A stretch of DNA of 27,737 nucleotides from DSNY01 sp016861185 (GTDB taxonomy: Bacteria; Pseudomonadota; Gammaproteobacteria; Burkholderiales; Burkholderiaceae_F). The notes under the pieces are model-generated. The model made no database searches. It saw nothing but the letters and a program-made list of their open reading frames with translations, and was not told the DNA's origin. Of this stretch, positions 15,114-21,777 are shown in pieces. Both the position numbers and the translations under genes were made by a program. The stretch lies in the NCBI GenBank assembly GCA_030263275.1, contig SZOR01000055.1, positions 1 to 27,737 on the forward strand, read 5' to 3'. Within the stretch, counting starts at the first letter, position 1. Every line of letters starts with the position of its first letter.

Positions 15114-15680
15114 ATGAAGACCGATCCGCTGATGGCGCTGCGCGCGGCCTTGCTCGCCGCCGCATTGGCTGCGGCCGGCTGCGCCACTCCGGTTGTCGAG
15201 GAACGGTCCGGCGCGCCGGACGAGCCGCCCGCCCCGCGCCTGGGTTTCTTCAGCCGCATCAAGGCGCCGGACACCGTGCAGCCCGTGCTTCAACTCGCCG
15301 CCGCCGGCGCGCAGATCTTCCGCTGCGAAAAGCGCGACGACGGCTTCGTGTGGGTCTTCCGGCAGCCCGAAGCCGATCTCGCGGACGCGAGCGGCCGCGT
15401 CGTCGCGCGGCACGGCGCGAACTTTTCGTTCGAGCACGTCGATGGCAGCCGTCTCGTCGGCACCGTGCTCGGCTTCGACGAGCCGCCGCAGCCGGGCAAC
15501 CTGCGCTGGTTGCTGCTCGCGACGCGCAACTTCGGCGAAGGCGCGTTCGCCGGCGTCACGCACGTTCAGCGCGTCAACACCGCCGGCGGCATGCCGCCGC
15601 CGCGCTGCGAGCCGGCCCAGTCGAATCGCATTCTGCGGGTGAATTTCACGGCCGATTTCGTCTTTTACCGTCCCCGCTAG
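15114..15680 (+). CDS. DUF3455 lipoprotein
   Basis: This encodes 188 residues. The N-terminus has a hydrophobic run ending in a lipobox (ALAAAGC, Cys23). The rest matches DUF3455: VLQLAAAGAQIFRCEKRDDGFVWVF, then RVVARHGANFSFEHVDGSRLVG, and the conserved GVTHVQRVNTAGG near the end, with TADFVFY closing the domain. The family has no established function. I infer a periplasmic lipid-anchored protein. The next gene begins 17 bases after the stop and is also exported, so the two are probably one operon. Confidence 0.85.
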   Translation: MKTDPLMALRAALLAAALAAAGCATPVVEERSGAPDEPPAPRLGFFSRIKAPDTVQPVLQLAAAGAQIFRCEKRDDGFVWVFRQPEADLADASGRVVARHGANFSFEHVDGSRLVGTVLGFDEPPQPGNLRWLLLATRNFGEGAFAGVTHVQRVNTAGGMPPPRCEPAQSNRILRVNFTADFVFYRPR

Positions 15681-15697
15681 GCGCTAAGCTCGCGCGC

Positions 15698-16267
15698 ATG
15701 AACGCCTTTTCGTTGCGGTCCATCGCCTGCGCACTCGCCACCGCGCTGCTGTGCGCGCTGTCCGGCGCGGCGCAGGGCGGCGAGTCGTACGTGGGCCGCC
15801 CGGTGTACAGCGAACCGGGCTCCGGCCTGCAACTTCCTCCGAGCTGCCACATGGAGCCGACTTGGCGCGCGCGCATCGGCACGAGCGACCTCGAGGTCTG
15901 GGTGATCGAATGCGGCGGGATCGCGCGGAGTTGGTTTCTGCGGCGCTCGCTGATCGAGATGGTCGCCGGCAATCAGGCGCGCCTGCGCTTCCAGGTGCTC
16001 GACGAGCGGCAATGGCCGGGTGAAACCGCCGGCGACACGCTGAGCGTTCAGTGCATCGGCAAGAACGGTCCGGAAGCCGGCTACGTCGTGCTCGGCGCAA
16101 AGTGGCGCGCGGTGGGCAATGAGTTGCGGCTGACCGGCGCGCATTCGGTGATCCGCGCCGATCCGAGTTCGCAGAAGTTCGTAGCGGCGTCGCTCGCGCA
16201 GGTCGAGTGCACGCGCCATCCCGACCGCGAAGCGATGCTGCGGCGGCTGCAACAAGCGCCGCGCTGA
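15698..16267 (+). CDS. Secreted protein of unknown function
   Basis: This encodes 189 residues. A signal peptide (hydrophobic residues 8-25, likely cut around the GAAQGGES segment) is followed by a mature domain with cysteines at PPSCH, VIECGG, VQCIGK and VECTRH, enough for two disulfide bonds. The body mixes short beta-type segments with Arg-rich turns. I do not recognise the family. It follows the DUF3455 gene by 17 bases, so it is probably cotranscribed and exported to the same compartment. Confidence 0.7.
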   Translation: MNAFSLRSIACALATALLCALSGAAQGGESYVGRPVYSEPGSGLQLPPSCHMEPTWRARIGTSDLEVWVIECGGIARSWFLRRSLIEMVAGNQARLRFQVLDERQWPGETAGDTLSVQCIGKNGPEAGYVVLGAKWRAVGNELRLTGAHSVIRADPSSQKFVAASLAQVECTRHPDREAMLRRLQQAPR

Positions 16268-16294
16268 ACCGAACGTCCGCGTCGTATCGGCCCT

Positions 16295-16309
16295 CGCCCG
16301 CGGCGGGCG
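16295..16309 (+). other. GC-rich hairpin after the secreted-protein gene
   Basis: CGCCCGC and GCGGGCG flank a single G, about 30 bases after the stop codon. There is no T-run, so I would not call it a terminator with confidence. It may mark the end of the two-gene unit before the rhodanese gene. Confidence 0.25.
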
Positions 16310-16414
16310 CCGACTGCGTGACCCGAATCACAGACCCTTCGTCTGCTGCGCTCGCCGCGCGTCTGCGGTCGGCAGAATCGCGCCTCCCTCGGCAATGGGA
16401 TCATGGAGGACAAG

Positions 16415-17401
16415 ATGAAGAGGCTGTTGTTCGTTCTGCTTTCGGCTCTGCTCGCCGCGAGCGGCGCGGCGGCGCAGACGATCGTCGACCTGGAATTCGT
16501 CAGACAGGCCGTCGCGCACGGCGCCTTGCTGTGGGACGCGCGCGACGAAGCGACGTTCGCGAAGGGACACATCCCGGGCGCGGTCAACGTCGGCGATCCG
16601 ACCGTCGAGTTGCGCGATGCGCGGACCGAGGACTATCGGCCGCTGCCCGAGCTCGGGAAGATCCTCGGCGGCGCGGGTCTCGACCCCACGCGCGAGATCG
16701 TCGTCTATGCGCAGCGCGGCGCATCGGCCGCGTACTTCGCGCAGCTGACGCTGCGCTACTTCGGCGCGCGCAAGGCCTACGTGTTCCACGACGGCATCGA
16801 CGGCTGGCGTGCCGCCGGACAGCCGGTCGAGACGCAGGCCGTCAAGCCGCAACCGGTCGCGCTGAAACTCGTCGCCGTGCCCGGCGTCACCGTAACGACG
16901 AAGGAAGTGCTGGCTGCCGCGAACCGACCCGGCGTTCAGTTCGTCGACACGCGCACAGCGAAGGAATTCCGCGGCGAGGACATCCGCGCGATTCGCGGCG
17001 GCCACATCCCCGGCGCGCTCAACATCCCGTTCGAGGCGAACTGGATCGACCCCGAGGCGCGCAACAAGATGCGCAAGGGACTGGTCAAGGACACCGCGGG
17101 CTTCGCGCTGAAGCCGCGCGAGGAGCTGCGCAAGTTGTACGCGGCGCTCGACCCCGACAAGGAGACGATCGTCTACTGTCAGAGCGGCAACCGCGCCGCC
17201 GAGACGGCCGCCGTGCTTGCCGACCTCGGCTTCAAGAACGTCAAGGTCTACGACTCGTCATGGCTCGGCTACGCGAGCGTCCTGACCGCGCCGGCCGACG
17301 ATGAAGCCTGGCTGAACGTCGGCGCGCTGCACGCGGCCGTGCAGTCGCTCGAAAGCCGCGTCGAGGAGCTCGAACGCAAGCTCGCGCAGCGTCGTCCCTG
17401 A
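16415..17401 (+). CDS. Exported tandem rhodanese (sulfurtransferase)
   Basis: This encodes 328 residues. The ATG at 16415 has GGAGGA at 16405-16410 and starts a signal peptide cut after about Ala20, so the enzyme is periplasmic. Two rhodanese domains follow. The first (about 24-140) has Ala99 where the catalytic Cys should be (VVYAQRGASA) and is probably structural. The second (about 160-290) has Cys255 in the loop CQSGNR and should be active. The arrangement of an inactive and an active domain is that of thiosulfate or mercaptopyruvate sulfurtransferases. The last 28 residues (ALHAAVQSLESRVEELERKL) form a short coiled coil, which suggests oligomers. The physiological sulfur donor is unknown. 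Confidence 0.9.
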   Translation: MKRLLFVLLSALLAASGAAAQTIVDLEFVRQAVAHGALLWDARDEATFAKGHIPGAVNVGDPTVELRDARTEDYRPLPELGKILGGAGLDPTREIVVYAQRGASAAYFAQLTLRYFGARKAYVFHDGIDGWRAAGQPVETQAVKPQPVALKLVAVPGVTVTTKEVLAAANRPGVQFVDTRTAKEFRGEDIRAIRGGHIPGALNIPFEANWIDPEARNKMRKGLVKDTAGFALKPREELRKLYAALDPDKETIVYCQSGNRAAETAAVLADLGFKNVKVYDSSWLGYASVLTAPADDEAWLNVGALHAAVQSLESRVEELERKLAQRRP

Positions 17402-17414
17402 CGCAGCGCGCCGG

Positions 17415-17439
17415 CGCCGTCGCGTTGCGACGGCGTTCT
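17415..17439 (+). terminator. Terminator-like hairpin after the rhodanese gene
   Basis: A perfect nine-pair stem, CGCCGTCGC (17415-17423) with GCGACGGCG (17427-17435), has loop GTT and is followed by TTCT. It begins 14 bases after the rhodanese stop. The T-run is short, but the position between convergent genes fits termination, possibly in both directions. Confidence 0.5.
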
Positions 17440-17456
17440 GGAGTCGCAACGACGAC

Positions 17457-17582
17457 TTAGAAGAAGATGAAATCGTCGTTGCTGCGCGCCGCCCCGTGAA
17501 TGCCGAGCGCCGCGAGCAGCCGCCACGCCCAGGCGGCAACGAAGCCGTTGATCCAGCCCCGCGTTCCCGATTCGTTCCACAT
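17457..17582 (-). CDS. 41-residue hydrophobic peptide, probably TetR-controlled
   Basis: This is a short gene from ATG at 17582 to TAA at 17457. The ribosome binding site AAGGAG (17589-17594) lies six bases before the start, one of the strongest in the window. About 88% of its third codon positions are G or C, as in real genes here. The peptide begins MWNESGTRGWINGF, continues with a hydrophobic segment at about residues 10-28 (AAWAWRLLAALGI) and ends polar and acidic-aromatic (SNDDFIFF). It has four tryptophans. I do not recognise it. A perfect 16-base palindrome lies 20 bases upstream of the start and nearly matches the site ahead of the TetR gene, so the gene is probably repressed by that regulator. 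It could be a small membrane peptide or a leader peptide, although nothing lies downstream on this strand for a leader to control. Confidence 0.6.
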   Translation of the reverse strand: MWNESGTRGWINGFVAAWAWRLLAALGIHGAARSNDDFIFF

Positions 17583-17602
17583 CTTCAGCTCCTTCACAGA
17601 AA

Positions 17603-17618
17603 TCGCACGATCGTGCGA
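17603..17618 (-). promoter_or_regulatory. Probable TetR operator ahead of the 41-codon gene
   Basis: TCGCACGATCGTGCGA is a perfect 16-base palindrome. It matches 14 of 16 bases with the site ahead of the TetR gene (18266-18281). It lies ten bases upstream of the ribosome binding site of the 41-codon gene, where a bound repressor would block RNA polymerase. An A/T-rich tract (about 17630-17639) lies just upstream on the transcribed strand. Confidence 0.65.
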
Positions 17619-17642
17619 ACAAAGAAGAAAAATTTTTCGAGG

Positions 17643-18254
17643 TCAGCTTCGCGCGCCGTTGGCGCGCAGCAGCCTTTCGAAAGCCGCCTTGGCGCGCGCG
17701 AGCGCACGCGCGTCGCCCAGCAGGCGGAAGTCGTTGTGCAGACCGTGGATCAGGCTGCACAGTTCGAACGCCAGCTGCTCGGGATCGGTTTCGGACGCCA
17801 GCTGACCCTCGTCGACCGCCTGTCGGATCGTGCGCGCGAGCTGCTTGCGCCACTCGCCGATTCCAGCGACCAGCGCATCGCGCACGGGCCCCGGGCGGTC
17901 GTCGAATTCGACCGCCCCGACGATGAAAAGACAGCTCGCCTTCGCTTCCGGCCCGCCGATCAGTTCGGCCCAGCGGTTGAACATCGCGCGCAACCGCGGC
18001 AGGCCGCGCGGCTCGCGCAGCGCCGGCATCATGACTTGCTCGACGAAGCGCCGCTCGTACTCCTTCAACGCCGCGACCTGCAGGTCCTCGCGCGAACCGA
18101 TGCGCGAGAACACGCCGCTCTTGGACAGCCCCGTTCGCTCGGCGACGGTGCCGATCGTCAGGCTCTCCAGCCCCGACTGGCGCGCCATGTCGACCGCGGC
18201 GTCGACGATGGTCGCCTTGGTCAGCTCGGACTTGGTCAATCCCGCCAGTCGCAT
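17643..18254 (-). CDS. TetR-family transcriptional repressor
   Basis: This encodes 203 residues. The N-terminal DNA-binding domain is clear: TKATIVDAAVDMARQSGLE, then the helix-turn-helix TIGTVAERTGLSKSGVFSRI (about residues 33-52) with the typical GSREDL turn. The ligand-binding part (about 75-200) is helical and diverse, with one cysteine in SCLFIVGAVEFDDRPGP; this subgroup contains many regulators of small oxidoreductase or transport genes. The ATG at 18254 is chosen because a longer frame would run through the operator and promoter and adds no TetR-like sequence. No ribosome binding site precedes 18254, and the -10 box lies only seven bases upstream, so the message is probably leaderless. 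The operator inside its own promoter points to self-repression. Confidence 0.9.
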   Translation of the reverse strand: MRLAGLTKSELTKATIVDAAVDMARQSGLESLTIGTVAERTGLSKSGVFSRIGSREDLQVAALKEYERRFVEQVMMPALREPRGLPRLRAMFNRWAELIGGPEAKASCLFIVGAVEFDDRPGPVRDALVAGIGEWRKQLARTIRQAVDEGQLASETDPEQLAFELCSLIHGLHNDFRLLGDARALARAKAAFERLLRANGARS

Positions 18255-18261
18255 GGTCGGC

Positions 18262-18291
18262 AATCTAGCACGGTCGTGCGAAAAAATGCAA
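18262..18291 (-). promoter_or_regulatory. TetR gene promoter with embedded operator
   Basis: Read on the minus strand, TTGCAT (18286-18291) and TAGATT (18262-18267) are spaced 18 bases apart and can serve as -35 and -10 boxes. The near-palindrome TAGCACGGTCGTGCGA (18266-18281) fills the spacer and matches 14 of 16 bases with the perfect palindrome at 17603-17618. Transcription would start close to the ATG at 18254, giving a leaderless or nearly leaderless message under self-repression. Confidence 0.6.
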
Positions 18292-18361
18292 GCACCCGAT
18301 GATGGCACTCGGCCTGCCCGGGACACGACCGGACTGGGGCCTGACTCGAACGGGCCAAGGG

Positions 18362-18403
18362 ATACGAAAGATCATCGTCCACGTCGCAGCGTCGCTCGAC
18401 GGC
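18362..18403 (+). pseudogene. Remnant of a dihydrofolate-reductase-like (RibD C-terminal) gene
   Basis: This frame reads IRKIIVHVAASLDG, the characteristic N-terminus of dihydrofolate-reductase-family proteins of the RibD C-terminal type, which normally begin MRKII followed by a strand ending in SLDG. The first codon is ATA where ATG would be expected, and the similarity ends after 14 codons. The next sequence runs into the end of the carboxymuconolactone-decarboxylase-like gene. I infer that a gene divergent from the TetR repressor was deleted, leaving its first codons. The match is short, so chance cannot be excluded. Confidence 0.45.
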
Positions 18404-18458
18404 AATCACCGCGATTCGTCGACCCGCCGCCGTGCGCGACATGCGTCGTGCGCCCGCG

Positions 18459-18863
18459 CTAGCGCGGCGACTCTTTGTAGCGCTCGTCGACTTCGACCTG
18501 CAGGCCGATCGCGATGCGGTTGGTCTGCGAAGCGAGCACCACCACCTGCATCAGCTCCGCGAACATCTCGGGCGTCATGCCTTTGGCGCGCGCCGATGCG
18601 GCGTGCGTGTGCAGGCAATAGCCGCAGCCGTTGGCAGCCGATACGGCGATGTAAATCAGCCCTTTCGTCAGCGGATCGAGCGCCCCTTGACTCATGACGG
18701 TCTTCACCTGCTCCCAGGTCAGTTTGAGCTGCTTCGGATCGTTGGCGAGCGCACGCCAGATGTTGTTGATGTAGTCGGTGTTGCGACTTGCGCGGATGTC
18801 GTCGAACACGGCACTGGCTTCCGGGCCGGCCTGCTCATCGGTCAGCACAGGTACGAGCGCCAT
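18459..18863 (-). CDS. Carboxymuconolactone decarboxylase / AhpD-like protein
   Basis: This encodes 134 residues. The AhpD-type active site NGCGYCLHTH is present, with Cys80 and Cys83 forming the redox pair and His87 following. The rest (MTPEMFAELMQVVVLASQTNRIAIGLQ) fits the all-helical family. Members with CxxC reduce peroxides or handle thiol partners; true decarboxylases lack this motif. It lies 205 bases upstream of the TetR gene on the same strand, but an intervening promoter makes separate transcription more likely. The start at 18863 has only a weak ribosome binding site. Confidence 0.85.
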   Translation of the reverse strand: MALVPVLTDEQAGPEASAVFDDIRASRNTDYINNIWRALANDPKQLKLTWEQVKTVMSQGALDPLTKGLIYIAVSAANGCGYCLHTHAASARAKGMTPEMFAELMQVVVLASQTNRIAIGLQVEVDERYKESPR

Positions 18864-18992
18864 CGATCGGCTTCAGCATCGGGTTATCCATCGGGGTCTG
18901 CGCGCATATGGTCCTGACCGCCCCGCAGCTAAGCGAGTAGCCGCTTTCCGGTAAAATCGCGCGTTCGTCCGAGCCAGCCCGGAGGGGGAAGA

Positions 18993-19583
18993 ATGAGTAC
19001 GACTGCGAGTGCCATGACGGTGGGCGCCTACTTGCGGGATCTCCCTCCCGATCGGCGCGTCGCCATGGCCCGCGTGTGCAGCATGATCCGGCGCTCCGCC
19101 CGCGGCGTGCGGGAGAGCATGCGCTACGGATTGGCTTTCTACGAACTCGATGGCCCGCTGTTCGCGCTCGAATCCGGCCGCCGCCACATGTCGCTGTACG
19201 TGGCCGAGCAGGAGGTCGTGCTCAAGCACAAGGATGCCCTGCCCGGAGTGAATCCGGCCCGCAGCTTCATCAAGTTTTCGGACCTGAACCGCCTGCCGCT
19301 CGATGTCGTCGAGAAAATCGTGCGCGATTCGGTCGCTGCGCGGCGCAACCGCGTTTCGCAGGGCACGGTGCCGACCCAAGCCGAACTGCTGAAGCTCTGG
19401 GCCATCAAGGAAGAGGCGGCTCTGCCGCCGGTGGCCGTTACGAAGGCGGTGTCTGCTCCCGCGGCCAGGGCCGCAAAGCCGGCGGCGACGAGGGCCGCAA
19501 CGGCCAAGGGCACCAAGAAAACCGCCGCCAAGAAGCCGCCCGCGAAAGCGGCGAAAAAGACGCCGGCCAAGAAGAAGGCCTGA
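18993..19583 (+). CDS. DUF1801 protein with histone-H1-like Lys/Ala/Pro tail
   Basis: This encodes 196 residues. The ATG at 18993 follows GGAGGGGGAAGA, a very strong ribosome binding site, and TAAAAT at 18952-18957 may be the -10 box. Residues about 9-115 match DUF1801 (VGAYLRDLPPDRRVAMARV, ESMRYGLAFYELDGPLFAL, HKDALPGVNPARSFIKFSDLNRLPLDVVEKIV, quoted here as separate pieces). Residues about 150-196 are almost only Lys, Ala, Pro and Thr, ending in KKPPAKAAKKTPAKKKA, like bacterial histone-H1-type tails that bind DNA non-specifically. I infer a nucleoid-associated or DNA- or RNA-contacting protein. A good terminator follows. Confidence 0.85.
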   Translation: MSTTASAMTVGAYLRDLPPDRRVAMARVCSMIRRSARGVRESMRYGLAFYELDGPLFALESGRRHMSLYVAEQEVVLKHKDALPGVNPARSFIKFSDLNRLPLDVVEKIVRDSVAARRNRVSQGTVPTQAELLKLWAIKEEAALPPVAVTKAVSAPAARAAKPAATRAATAKGTKKTAAKKPPAKAAKKTPAKKKA

Positions 19584-19613
19584 TCGCCGCGTTCGCAAGC
19601 GAAGCTCGCCACG

Positions 19614-19640
19614 AAACGCCGCGCAGTGCGCGGCGTTTTT
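19614..19640 (+). terminator. Rho-independent terminator after the DUF1801 gene
   Basis: ACGCCGCGC (19616-19624) pairs perfectly with GCGCGGCGT (19628-19636) around AGT, preceded by AA and followed by TTTT. It starts 30 bases after the stop codon and ends at the stop of the convergent ligase gene. It is the clearest terminator in the window; the reverse direction has a weaker T-run. Confidence 0.85.
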
Positions 19641-20872
19641 CATCGATAGCTGCGCGTATCGTCGATGACCTTGCCGTCGTTCGGCAGTGCCCCCGGAGCG
19701 ACGATCTCGACGCTGCCGCCGAGCTTCGTGATCGCGCGCAAGCTCTCGCCGATAGCGGCAGCCAGGGCGTCCGATCGCTGCGCGGCTTCCGCTCTGAGCG
19801 TCATCGCGTCCGCTTCGCCGACGCGCGCGACGACGAGTCGAATCCGGCCGAGCTCCGGATGGCGCTTGGCGATCTCCGCAATCTGCTCGGGCCGCACGAA
19901 CATACCCTTCACCTTCGTCGTCTGGTCGGCGCGGCCCAGCCAGCCTTTGATGCGCACGTTCGTGCGTCCGCACGCGGACGTGCCGGGCAAGACGGCCGTC
20001 AGATCCCCGAGCGCCAGCCGGATCCACGGATGGTGGTCATCGAAGGACGTGACGACGACCTCGCCGACTTCGCCGTGTGCGACCGGATCGCCGGTGCCCG
20101 GCCGCACGACCTCGAGCAGCACGTCCTCGTTGACGATCAGGCCGTCGCGCGCCGCGGTTTCGTACGCGATCAGCCCGAGATCCGCGGTCGCGTAGAGCTG
20201 ATACGCGTCGATGCCGCGCGCCTTGATCTCGGCCTGCAGGGTCGGCGGAAAGGCCGCACCGGAGACGACCGCCTTGCGGATCGACGAGACATCGCGCCCA
20301 CTCGCCGTCGCGGCATCGAGCAGGATCTTCAGGAAATCGGGCGTGCCGCTGTACCCCGAAGGCCGAAGCTGTCCCACGATGTCGAGCTGCTGTTCGGTGT
20401 TGCCGGGACCGGCGGGAATCACTGCGCAGCCGAGCGCGCGCGCACCCGAATCGAGGATGAAACCGCCCGGCGTCAGGTGATAAGAGAACGTGTTCAGCAG
20501 GATGTCGCCGCGACGGAAGCCCGCGGCGAAGAGCCCGCGTGCCGAGCGCCACGCGTCGTCGTGCCGCCCTTCCGGCTCGTAGATCGGACCCGGCGAGGTG
20601 AACAGCCGGCCGAACAAACCCGGCGTCTCGGGCACCAACTCCGCAAAAGGCGGCGCCTGCTTCTGCAGTGCGATCAGGTCGCCCTTGCGCAGCACCGGCA
20701 GGCGCGCCAGCGCTGCGCGCGAATCGATCGCACGCGGGTCGACGTCGCCCAGATGGCGGCGCCAGCCGGGCGCCCGCAGCGCGGCGGCGACGAGCGCGGG
20801 CAGCCGGGCGGCAAGATCGCGCTCGCGGTCTTCCGGGTCGCGCGTCTCGCGCGCATCGAAGAATTCAGCCAT
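19640..20872 (-). CDS. Phenylacetate-CoA ligase-like (PaaK-type) AMP-forming ligase
   Basis: This encodes 410 residues, close in length to PaaK. Family features are the YSGTPDFLKILLDAA region, the QLYATADLGLIAYE segment (A5-like), LALGDLTAVLPGTSACGRTN, then GRADQTTKVKGMFVRPEQI (A8-like hinge) and a C-terminal GKVIDD. The usual Ser/Thr/Gly-rich ATP-binding loop near residue 95 is replaced by SPGPIYEPEG, as I recall for the subgroup found next to Liv-type transporters. It should activate an acid to its CoA thioester; the substrate is unknown, and the name does not mean it acts on phenylacetate. It starts one base after the stop of livF and is the last gene of the operon. Confidence 0.85.
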   Translation of the reverse strand: MAEFFDARETRDPEDRERDLAARLPALVAAALRAPGWRRHLGDVDPRAIDSRAALARLPVLRKGDLIALQKQAPPFAELVPETPGLFGRLFTSPGPIYEPEGRHDDAWRSARGLFAAGFRRGDILLNTFSYHLTPGGFILDSGARALGCAVIPAGPGNTEQQLDIVGQLRPSGYSGTPDFLKILLDAATASGRDVSSIRKAVVSGAAFPPTLQAEIKARGIDAYQLYATADLGLIAYETAARDGLIVNEDVLLEVVRPGTGDPVAHGEVGEVVVTSFDDHHPWIRLALGDLTAVLPGTSACGRTNVRIKGWLGRADQTTKVKGMFVRPEQIAEIAKRHPELGRIRLVVARVGEADAMTLRAEAAQRSDALAAAIGESLRAITKLGGSVEIVAPGALPNDGKVIDDTRSYR

Positions 20873-20873
20873 G

Positions 20874-21677
20874 TCAGGCCAGCCAGCGCTTGCGGCGGCG
20901 GTAGAACTTCCCGTCGCGGAAGCTCTTGCGCCCCTCGCGCGAGACGCCGAGATAGAACTCCTTGACGTCCTCGTTCTCAGCGAGCTCCTTCGCCGCGCCG
21001 TCCATCACGACGCGCCCGTTCTCGAGGATGTAGCCGTAGTGCGCATACTTGAGCGCGATGTTGGTGTTCTGCTCGGCGAGCAGGAACGACACCTTCTCCT
21101 TGGCGTTCAAGTCCCTGACGATGCCGAAGATCTCGTCGACCACCTGCGGCGCCAAACCCATCGACGGCTCGTCCAGCAGGATCATGTGCGGCCGCGCCAT
21201 CAGCGCCCGGCCGATGGCCGTCATCTGCTGCTCGCCCCCCGAGGTGTAGCCCGACTGCGACTGGCGCCGCTGCTTGAGCCGCGGGAAGTACGTGTAGACC
21301 TTGTCCAGGTCGGCCGCGATGTCGCCGCGCGACGCGCCGTGCGTGTACGCGCCGGTCAGCAGGTTCTCCTCGACGGTCAGGTGCGCGAAGCAGCGCCGCC
21401 CCTCCATCACCTGGACGACGCCGCGCTTGACCAGCTCGTACGCGGTCAGCCGCTCGATCCGTTCGCCCCTGTATTCGATGTAGCCCTTGGTCACTTCTCC
21501 GCGCTCGCCGTGCAGCAGGTTCGACACGGCGCGCAGCGTCGTCGTCTTGCCCGCCCCGTTGGCGCCGAGCAGCGCGACGATGCCGCCTTCGGGCACAGTC
21601 AGCGAGACGCCCTTCAGCACGAGGATCACGTGGTTGTAGATGACCTCGATGCCGTTGACGGTCAGCAGTGACGACAC
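20874..21677 (-). CDS. livF: Branched-chain-type ABC transporter ATPase LivF
   Basis: This encodes 267 residues. The start is a GTG at 21677 with GAGGA five bases upstream; a longer frame to 21731 adds residues from the hairpin region and is rejected. Walker A is GANGAGKT (38-45), the ABC signature SGGEQ is at 146-150, and Walker B ends in LLDEP with Asp169 and Glu170. The order of segments (LLTVNGIEVIYNHVILVLKG, GYIEYRGERIERL) is that of LivF rather than LivG. The C-terminal extension rich in Arg/Lys (FRDGKFYRRRKRW) is seen in clusters of this kind. It pairs with LivG to power the permease pair. Confidence 0.93.
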   Translation of the reverse strand: MSSLLTVNGIEVIYNHVILVLKGVSLTVPEGGIVALLGANGAGKTTTLRAVSNLLHGERGEVTKGYIEYRGERIERLTAYELVKRGVVQVMEGRRCFAHLTVEENLLTGAYTHGASRGDIAADLDKVYTYFPRLKQRRQSQSGYTSGGEQQMTAIGRALMARPHMILLDEPSMGLAPQVVDEIFGIVRDLNAKEKVSFLLAEQNTNIALKYAHYGYILENGRVVMDGAAKELAENEDVKEFYLGVSREGRKSFRDGKFYRRRKRWLA

Positions 21678-21700
21678 GGTAGTCCTCGATCGGTGGCTTC

Positions 21701-21760
21701 GCTTCGGTGAAGCCCCGTGCCGGGGCCTCACCGAAGCCGCCCGCGCCGGAGCGCGGGCGG
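21701..21760 (-). promoter_or_regulatory. Two adjacent hairpins between the binding-protein gene and livF
   Basis: The first hairpin, 21701-21737, has arms GCTTCGGTGA and TCACCGAAGC plus GCCCC/GGGGC. The second, 21737-21760, has CCGCCCGCGC pairing with GCGCGGGCGG around CGGA. They fill most of the 100 bases between the stop of the periplasmic binding-protein gene and livF. Hairpins in this place commonly protect the upstream message and reduce transcription into the next gene, giving more binding protein than ATPase. Confidence 0.6.
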
Positions 21761-21777
21761 AGCATGTGAATCGACGG

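Noticed and set aside
19448..19580. Lys/Ala/Pro repetitive sequence as a possible DNA tandem repeat or CRISPR-like array
   Set aside because: The repetition is at protein level with varied codons, inside the DUF1801 gene; no regular repeat-spacer pattern exists here or elsewhere in the window.
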